NCBI GenBank assembly: GCA_020555605.1
Contig: JAJCJC010000005.1
Coordinates: 62,001 to 126,000, forward strand
DNA from: a bacterium 210917-SL.2.15
GTDB taxonomy: Bacteria > Bacillota > Clostridia > Oscillospirales > Oscillospiraceae
Length of the DNA: 64,000 bases
Direction: 5' to 3'
Position 1 is the stretch's first letter; every line of letters starts with the position of its first letter. A model generated the notes under the pieces. That model was not told the DNA's origin and made no database searches. It saw only the letters and a list, made by a program, of their open reading frames with translations. Of this stretch, positions 58,737 through 64,000 are shown in pieces. A program made the translations under genes and the position numbers.

Positions 58737-58789
58737 AGTTAGGCTTATCTAACTTTTAACAATATAGCACCGTCTCCCAGATTTGTCAA
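58737..58789 (-). promoter_or_regulatory. feo promoter with DtxR/IdeR-type operator
   Basis: On the minus strand TTGACA (58784-58789), 17 nt, TATATT (58761-58766) is near consensus. Immediately downstream, AGTTAG-gcttat-CTAACT (58737-58754) resembles half of the DtxR/IdeR consensus TTAGGTTAGCCTAACCTAA and would block transcription start. A Fur box is not seen. The regulator is not in the window. Confidence 0.75.
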
Positions 58790-58926
58790 ACCTTTTTTCC
58801 CCGCATCCGCCGAAAAAAAGCGCGCTGCAGCGGCAGCCGAGGGGCGCTGTTTCGACTTTTTTAGCACGATTAATCAGTGCTTTCTTTCCTTTTTTACCCA
58901 CTTTTGTGCAAAGCGGCGGCAACCCT

Positions 58927-58956
58927 TTGTTGCATCCGGTTCAAAATAGGTATAAT
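58927..58956 (+). promoter_or_regulatory. Promoter of the DUF1275 gene
   Basis: TTGTTG (58927-58932), 18 nt, TATAAT (58951-58956). The ATG at 58957 touches the -10, so the start at 58996 is used. Confidence 0.65.
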
Positions 58957-58995
58957 ATGTGTGATACATTCCCGGAAAGCGAGAGCGAGAACACG

Positions 58996-59679
58996 ATGGA
59001 AAAACAGTTTCACGGACAAGCGTCCGAATCTCTGCGGCTGGGCCTGCTGCTGGCCGTGGTGGGCGGTTTTTTAGAGGCCTATACTTTTCTCAGCCGCGGC
59101 GGCGTGTTTGCCAACTGCGAAACCGGAAATCTGGTGCTGCTGGGCTTATATCTGGCCCAGGGACAGGTGAGCCGGGCAATGACGTATCTGCCCCCTATCC
59201 TGGCCTTTTTCTGCGGCGTACTGCTGACCAACAGCATCCGCCGCCGTGCCGCCCCCCATCCCAGGCTCCACTGGCGGCAGGTCACCGTGCTGTTCGAGGC
59301 GGCGTGCCTGGCTGCGGTGGCTTTCATCCCCTACGGCCGCTGGGAGGATATCGCCGTCACAGCCTTGGTTTCCTTCGCCTGTTCCATCCAGGTGCAGAGC
59401 TTCCGCAAGGTACGCGGCAGCGCATATGCCACCACCATGTGCACCGGCAACCTGCGCAGCGCCGCCGACAACCTGTACGCAGGCCTTGCTCTGCACGATG
59501 CTCCGGCCCTGCTCCGTGCCGGCCGCTATCTGTCCGTCGTGCTGGTGTTCGTGCTGGGCGCGGTGGCCGGGGCTTTCCTCACCCATGCGCTGGCCGAAAA
59601 GGCCGTTCTGTTGTGCGCCCTGCCCCTGTTGGCAGCCTTTGGCGTCATGTTTCTCCCTACGGGTGAAGAGGCTCCCTGA
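58996..59679 (+). CDS. YoaK-like DUF1275 membrane protein
   Basis: 227 aa with about six membrane segments. Family features: an N-terminal GGFLEAYTFLSRGGVFANCETGNLVLLGL and a central FRKVRGSAYATTMCTGNLRSAAD, two repeats with a TGN motif. Family function is unknown, presumed transport. ATG 58996 has only a weak purine-rich site (GAGAGCGAG). aroD follows on the same strand after 76 nt. Confidence 0.85.
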   Translation: MEKQFHGQASESLRLGLLLAVVGGFLEAYTFLSRGGVFANCETGNLVLLGLYLAQGQVSRAMTYLPPILAFFCGVLLTNSIRRRAAPHPRLHWRQVTVLFEAACLAAVAFIPYGRWEDIAVTALVSFACSIQVQSFRKVRGSAYATTMCTGNLRSAADNLYAGLALHDAPALLRAGRYLSVVLVFVLGAVAGAFLTHALAEKAVLLCALPLLAAFGVMFLPTGEEAP

Positions 59680-59755
59680 CTGGTGCCGCTTGCCAAAGCT
59701 GCCGCTTTGCGGTATGATAAATAGAATCAACGCAGCTGCAGAAAGGAGCGGTTTT

Positions 59756-60517
59756 GTGAATACCGTGAACGTGCGCGGCCTCGAAATCGGCACAGGACGT
59801 CCCAAAATTGCCGTGCCCCTCACCGGCGCCGCCCGTGAGGATCTGATTGCCCAAGCCAATACGCTGCCTGGGCTGGGCGCCGATCTGGCAGAATGGCGCA
59901 TGGATTGCTTTGCCCAAGTGGAAAACGGCGCCGCTGTGGCGGCCTGTCTCCGGGACCTGCGCCGCAGCTTGGGGGAAATGCCCCTGCTGGCCACTTTCCG
60001 CACAGACCGGGAAGGCGGCGCACATCCTTTGTCCGCTCAAAGTTATGCCGCACTAAACGAAACTGTGCTCTCCTCCGGTCAGGCAGACCTGATCGACGTG
60101 GAACTCTTTTCCGACGGGGACTGCGTCCCGCACCTAATTGCCGCTGCCCACAGCGCCGGCGTAAGCGTTGTGCTCTCCAGCCACGATTTTGAAAAAACGC
60201 CTCCCAAGGACGAGTTGGTGCGCCGCCTGTGCCGCATGCAGGAATTGGGCGCAGATCTCCTGAAAATCGCCGTCATGCCCCGCTGCCGCAACGACGTGCT
60301 GACTCTGCTGCAGGCCACGGAGGAGATGCTCTCCCGGCACGCCCGAACGCCCCTCATCACGATGAGTATGGGCGATTTGGGGATGGTCACCCGGATCTGT
60401 GGCGGTTTTTTCGGCTCCGCCGTCACTTTTGGCGTCGCCACCCAAGCTTCCGCCCCAGGCCAACTGCCCTTGGAACGTCTCCACACGCTTCTTTCCCTGA
60501 TGCCTTTTCCCAATTGA
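59756..60517 (+). CDS. aroD: Type I 3-dehydroquinate dehydratase
   Basis: 253 aa, standard length. Dehydrates 3-dehydroquinate through a Schiff base in the shikimate pathway. The catalytic His lies in VVLSSHDFEKTP and the Schiff-base Lys in DLLKIAVMP. EWRMDCF and TMSMGDLGMVTRICGGFFGSAVTFG complete the family pattern. The start is GTG 59756 (VNTVNVRGLEIG) with AAAGGAG about 7 nt upstream; the frame is open much further back inside the DUF1275 gene, but without meaning. Confidence 0.94.
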   Translation: MNTVNVRGLEIGTGRPKIAVPLTGAAREDLIAQANTLPGLGADLAEWRMDCFAQVENGAAVAACLRDLRRSLGEMPLLATFRTDREGGAHPLSAQSYAALNETVLSSGQADLIDVELFSDGDCVPHLIAAAHSAGVSVVLSSHDFEKTPPKDELVRRLCRMQELGADLLKIAVMPRCRNDVLTLLQATEEMLSRHARTPLITMSMGDLGMVTRICGGFFGSAVTFGVATQASAPGQLPLERLHTLLSLMPFPN

Positions 60518-60523
60518 TAAACA

Positions 60524-60564
60524 GCCGCGCCCCCTTGCATACACCAGGGGACGCGGTTTTTTTT
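60524..60564 (+). terminator. Terminator of aroD
   Basis: CCGCG-c-CCCCT pairs with AGGGG-a-CGCGG and is followed by T8. Its T run forms the junction with the truncated nucleosidase fragment. Confidence 0.85.
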
Positions 60565-61032
60565 CGCCGGTTCTCCTCAATAAACGATTCCCCGGTCACA
60601 ATTTTCCCACATAAAACAGGGTAGTGGGCAGTACGGCCAACTTCTCTTGCAAGATCCACCAGCCTGCTGTCGACTCGAAAATAAACGGGCGCAAGCCACG
60701 GATGAAACTCTGTTAAACCGTCGTCCGCGACATTATGATACGCAACATATTCCCCCACAACCGTGTCGAAAAGCCGGACTTTTTCATCCATACCCCCCCG
60801 CCGTCCCGCTGTTGATGATACCGTCTACATGGAACATGGTAATCAGCAGCTGGGCTGCAATCGCTGCGCTGACTTTACATACACCGCTGTATACGACGAC
60901 AACCGGAACGCCCGACAATGTGCCCTGATAAAATTCCAGCACTGCCGCTTTTGTTTTGGATACCTGCTTCATCCACTTCAGAAAAGGGTCGCGTTCCGTA
61001 TCGCTGGCACAGATAATTCCCATTAAACTCAT
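60563..61032 (-). pseudogene. Broken MTA/SAH nucleosidase-type phosphorylase
   Basis: From ATG 61032 the N-terminal part reads MGIICASDTERDPFLKWM, VVVVYSGVCKVSAAIAAQLLI and IINSGTAGG, as in MtnN/Pfs (PNP/UDP family). At a G7 tract (C7 on the plus strand, about 60793-60799) the frame breaks. Six Gs would join it to MDEKVRLFDTVVGEYVAYHNV and GKIVTGESFIEENRR. The sequence then ends in the aroD terminator, so roughly the last 80 residues, including the usual catalytic and ribose-binding parts, are missing. Frameshift plus 3' truncation: a pseudogene. Confidence 0.75.
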
Positions 61033-61324
61033 AGCAGGTTCCACCTTCCCCTGTCAATTCCGCTTTCTTTGCCGTTTTTGCCCCGGCACTCATTTTTGAC
61101 CGTATCCGCTGGAACTTTTTAAGACACCACTCTATTGGCTTCCAATTTTTTGACAGATTTTCCTCTTTTTTGCCCCGTATTCTCCCCCCATTTTCCAAAA
61201 TACCACCTTTTTCCATAAGTTTTCGACAATATCCACATGGTTTTCCACCGCTTGCTTTTTTCAGTTTTCTTTCGCGCTTTCCAGATCAGCTGTCCTATTT
61301 AAACCATTAGTCTGCCTTACATAT
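61033..61324. other. Intergenic region between the nucleosidase fragment and the M20 peptidase
   Basis: AT-rich, T-rich on the plus strand. I see no gene, strong hairpin or clearly spaced promoter here. Confidence 0.4.
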
Positions 61325-61365
61325 AAAGACAGCGCTGTGAAATTTTGTTTCGCAGCGCTGTCTTT
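61325..61365 (-). terminator. Terminator of the M20 peptidase gene
   Basis: AAAGACAGCGCTG and CAGCGCTGTCTTT are perfect 13-bp arms. Confidence 0.75.
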
Positions 61366-61375
61366 GTGCTTTTTC

Positions 61376-62638
61376 TTACTCCACACCCAGCATGTCGCAC
61401 AGGGAGAGCACATAAATCTGTCCGGCGTTCACCACGTCCTCAATGTCCACATTTTCATTATAGGAATGGATGCCTTCGGTATTGGCGGGGCCGTACTGGA
61501 TGGTGGGAATCCCCTGGGCACGGTACGCCCGGGCGTCAGAGGAAGCCCACTGATAGGCAGGAATCACTTCCACCCCCCAGACCGCCTCGGCGTTTTTTTT
61601 CACCGTCTGCACGATCACCGCATCCTCGTCGGTGTAGTTGCCCTCGCTCTTCCAGTGCAGATCGTAGGTGATACCCTCCACGCCGCACTCGGCGATAATG
61701 CTGTCCAGCATGTCCACGATCTCCTGATGATCCACGCCGATGGGCAAGCGCACATCCACAATAGCCTCGCAGTAATCAGGCACCATATTGGGCCGGGTAC
61801 CGCCGGAGATCAGGCCCACATTAGCCGACACATGACGGATCACTTCACCGCTGCCCGGCTCGCCCACCTTCTCCTCGGTGGAGCGGATGGAGTTTTCCAG
61901 GGCGTGGCGCTGGCTCTCTTTGAAATGGCCCTCAATGGTGGTCAGACGGGGCATCTGGTCCAGCACCCTCGCCATTTTCAAAATGGCGTTATCGCCCTTG
62001 AAGCCGCCCAGGCTTCCGTGGGCCGACTTACCCGCCGCCTTGAGCACGATGTGCAATCCGCCCTTCTGGCCGATCTCAATGTCGTTGCTGGAGGTCGGCT
62101 CGGCGATCAGGCAGGCGTCGGCCTTCTCAGCGTAGCCATGCTCGCACAGCCAGGTAGAACCGTATTCGCCGCCGCTCTCCTCATCGCTGACCAGATGCAG
62201 CCGGACGTTGCCTTTGAGATCTGCACCAGACTCCTTCAGGATCTTCATGGCAAACAGCAGGCCCGCCACGCCGGCCTTCATGTCGGAAGTGCCGCGGCCC
62301 AGAATTTGCTTATCCGTCACCGTGCCGCAGAAGGGGTCAAAGCTCCACTGGCTGCGGTCGCCGGCGGGTACTACGTCCAGGTGTCCGTTAAGGATTACGC
62401 TGAAGCCCTCGTCGCTGCCCAGCTTGGCCACAATGCAGGGGAACTCCGGATTGTTTCCGGTTTCCTCATAGGGGATGCCGACCGCCTTGAGGTAGTTCTC
62501 TACAAAATCCACTACCGGGCGCTGAGATCCGGTGGGGTTTTCACTGGGAATCTGAATCAGCTCTGACACGAGCTGCACCAGTTCGCCGCTCTTCTCCTGC
62601 GCCATTTGGTGCAGCTGTTCACGTGTAGGATGCGTCAT
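61376..62638 (-). CDS. M20-family metallopeptidase (ArgE/DapE/ACY1-like)
   Basis: 420 aa. Di-zinc exopeptidase/deacylase. Motifs: LNGHLDVVPAGD (first ligand His and Asp), GRGTSDMKAG, the catalytic Glu pair in SDEESGG and a dimerisation domain in the middle (IGQKGGLHIVLKAAGKSAHGS). HSYNENVDIEDV near the C-terminus is the last ligand. It lies about 140 nt downstream of oppF on the same strand, so it may process peptides imported by that transporter (inference). ATG 62638. Confidence 0.92.
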   Translation of the reverse strand: MTHPTREQLHQMAQEKSGELVQLVSELIQIPSENPTGSQRPVVDFVENYLKAVGIPYEETGNNPEFPCIVAKLGSDEGFSVILNGHLDVVPAGDRSQWSFDPFCGTVTDKQILGRGTSDMKAGVAGLLFAMKILKESGADLKGNVRLHLVSDEESGGEYGSTWLCEHGYAEKADACLIAEPTSSNDIEIGQKGGLHIVLKAAGKSAHGSLGGFKGDNAILKMARVLDQMPRLTTIEGHFKESQRHALENSIRSTEEKVGEPGSGEVIRHVSANVGLISGGTRPNMVPDYCEAIVDVRLPIGVDHQEIVDMLDSIIAECGVEGITYDLHWKSEGNYTDEDAVIVQTVKKNAEAVWGVEVIPAYQWASSDARAYRAQGIPTIQYGPANTEGIHSYNENVDIEDVVNAGQIYVLSLCDMLGVE

Positions 62639-62781
62639 AAAACATATCTCCTTTTTTGAAATCTATCTTAGCCGGTTGCTCTCCGGCAAGGCTTCCACTA
62701 CGGGAAATGCACAAAGCCCCCCGCCCGGCGCAGCCGGCGGCGTCAGCGCAGGCCGCGCAAGGCGGGAAGCTCTACAGTGTT

Positions 62782-63783
62782 TTAATGATACAGAAAACAG
62801 GCCACCTGATGGCCATCACCAATGTCCTGCAGCGTCGGAATCTCTCGGGTGCAGCGCTCGGTGCAGTTGGGGCAGCGGCCCGCCAAGGGACAGCCGATCT
62901 GATCGCCGATGGGGCTGGGGATCTCACCCTTGAGTACGATGCGCCCCTTTTTCTGGAAAGGAGACTCCGGCGGAATAGCCGAGAGCAGAGCCTTCGTATA
63001 AGGATGCAGGGGATTTTCATAAATCTGAGCCGCCCGGCACAGCTCCACCACACGGCCCAGATACATGATGGCAATGCGGTCGCTGACATGCTTGATCACG
63101 CCCAGATCGTGGGAAATGAAAATGTAGGTCAGATTATACTGGCGCTGCAGCCGGTTAAACAGGTTGAGTACCTGGGCCTGGATGGACACATCCAACGCGG
63201 ATACCGGCTCGTCGCATACAATGATCTTGGGCTTGAGCGCCAATGCGCGGGCCACGTTGATGCGCTGGCGCTGGCCCCCGGAAAATTCGTGGGGATAGCG
63301 GTTCATGTGCTGAATATCAAGGCCTACCTCGCGCATCAGCTCCAGCACACGCTCCTGCCGTGCCTTGGGGTCGGTAATAATATTATGCACCTTCAGCGGC
63401 TCAGCGATGATGTCCTCGCAGGTATTGCGGGGATCCAGAGAGGAATAGGGATCCTGAAACACCATCTGAATATCTTTTTTCAGCGCTTTCAGTTCCGCGC
63501 CTTTCAGTTCAAAAATATTTCTGCCCTGATATTCTACCGTACCAGCGGTAGCCTTGTGCAGCTGAATGATCGTGCGGCCCAGCGTGGACTTGCCGCAGCC
63601 GGACTCGCCGATGATGCCCAGCGTTTCGCCCTCGTACACGTCCAGCGACACATCGCTCAGCGCATGCAGAATCTGGGGCTTGGCGCCCAGACGGCGGCTC
63701 TTGATTTTGAATTCCTTGGTCAGGCCGCGGAGCTTCATCAGCGGTTCCCGGCGCTCCGGTTGTACCGTCGTTGCTTCACTCAT
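62782..63783 (-). CDS. Oligopeptide ABC transporter ATPase (OppF-like)
   Basis: 333 aa. Walker A GESGCGKST (about residues 58-66), Q-loop VFQDPYSSLDP, signature EFSGGQRQRINVARAL, Walker B IIVCDEPVSALD and FISHDLGVIKH are complete. The C-terminal oligopeptide_HPY extension with four cysteines (GCPLAGRCPNCTERC) is the cluster-binding tail typical of Opp/Dpp ATPases. The N-terminal 15 residues are a short extra segment. Overlaps the preceding OppD-like gene by 8 nt. Confidence 0.94.
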   Translation of the reverse strand: MSEATTVQPERREPLMKLRGLTKEFKIKSRRLGAKPQILHALSDVSLDVYEGETLGIIGESGCGKSTLGRTIIQLHKATAGTVEYQGRNIFELKGAELKALKKDIQMVFQDPYSSLDPRNTCEDIIAEPLKVHNIITDPKARQERVLELMREVGLDIQHMNRYPHEFSGGQRQRINVARALALKPKIIVCDEPVSALDVSIQAQVLNLFNRLQRQYNLTYIFISHDLGVIKHVSDRIAIMYLGRVVELCRAAQIYENPLHPYTKALLSAIPPESPFQKKGRIVLKGEIPSPIGDQIGCPLAGRCPNCTERCTREIPTLQDIGDGHQVACFLYH

Positions 63784-64000
63784 GGTTCGTGACGCCCTCC
63801 CCTCTCACCAGTTTCTTTTCGCCATTCTGACGATGGCAGGCCACAAAATGGCCCGGCTCCACCTCCACCAGAGGCGGCACAGAGGCCCGGCACTCCTCTG
63901 TCATGTAAGGGCAGCGGTTGTAGAAATTGCAGCACTGGCCCGTCAGGCGCAGATCCGGCGGCGTTCCGGGAATGGCGCGCAAGTCTTCTTTCGCCTTGTC
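63776..64000 (-). CDS. Oligopeptide ABC transporter ATPase (OppD-like), C-terminal part
   Basis: Only the last 74 residues are inside the window. They show the oligopeptide_HPY tail (RAIPGTPPDLRL, CCNFYNRCPYMTEECR, HFVACHRQNG), which identifies the partner ATPase of the downstream OppF-like protein. The gene runs off the right edge, so the ATPase core, permeases and binding protein are not visible. Confidence 0.88.
   Translation of the reverse strand, partial: DKAKEDLRAIPGTPPDLRLTGQCCNFYNRCPYMTEECRASVPPLVEVEPGHFVACHRQNGEKKLVRGEGVTNHE

Noticed and set aside
1-64000. CRISPR arrays, tRNA/rRNA genes, insertion sequences, prophage, toxin-antitoxin or defence systems
   Set aside because: I read both strands for regular repeats, cloverleaf ends, transposase-like proteins and typical defence domains and found none that I could support.

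Overview
The window looks like the chromosome of a strictly anaerobic, fairly GC-rich Gram-positive of the Clostridia, probably the Oscillospirales (Ruminococcaceae/Oscillospiraceae-like). The grounds are strong AGGAGG-type ribosome sites, canonical TTGACA-N17-TATAAT promoters, the Firmicute gene orders gdpP-rplI-dnaB and tilS-hpt-ftsH, anaerobic ribonucleotide reductase, a [FeFe]-hydrogenase maturase, an SLH-anchored surface enzyme, and a glycyl-radical p-cresol-forming decarboxylase. The genus is inference. I saw no rRNA, tRNA, CRISPR array, insertion sequence or phage gene.

Layout. 0-7 kb: a response regulator, an EamA transporter, a divergent bioY/birA pair with two BirA operators, a split chromate transporter and a second DMT transporter. 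7-15 kb: a sigma/anti-sigma pair whose sigma gene is broken, an Spx/ArsC-like protein, a methylglyoxal-synthase-like protein lacking catalytic residues, 5-formyl-THF cyclo-ligase, a polar amino-acid ABC importer, ung and a PHP hydrolase. 14.6-18.4 kb: a dNTP block (nrdD, a small HTH gene, nrdG, dut) with an NrdR-type box inside the nrdD promoter. 18.9-27.9 kb: a ricin-lectin protein with a histone-H1-like tail, a 1457-residue surface protein (LamG, metallophosphoesterase, CehA-like PHP, SLH), a Uup-like ABC-F protein and hydF.

28-38.9 kb is the most distinctive accessory region. hpdBCA, encoding 4-hydroxyphenylacetate decarboxylase, is followed on the same strand by a TPR protein, an OFA-like MFS transporter, a DUF4125 protein and a hemerythrin. 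Upstream lie an arylamine N-acetyltransferase (nat), a Crp/Fnr-type regulator and a trigger-factor paralogue without its PPIase domain. A 13-bp dyad, GTGYAA-n-TTRCAC-like, sits at the same distance from the inferred -10 of both hpdB and nat. This suggests an aromatic-acid regulon run by the adjacent Crp/Fnr protein, by analogy with CprK; that link is inference.

39-52 kb is core genome: aroK, nfo, then the leftward run gdpP-rplI-orf-dnaB-tilS-hpt-ftsH, and rnj (RNase J). 52-64 kb holds a DUF308-like membrane protein, a glycosyltransferase, cardiolipin synthase, a frameshifted metal-binding HMA protein, a feoA-feoB-Cys-rich iron operon behind a DtxR-type operator, a DUF1275 protein, aroD, a broken MTA/SAH nucleosidase, an M20 peptidase and the end of an oligopeptide ABC operon that leaves the window.

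Five genes are visibly broken. Three of them carry an in-frame TAG, while almost every intact gene here ends in TAA or TGA.
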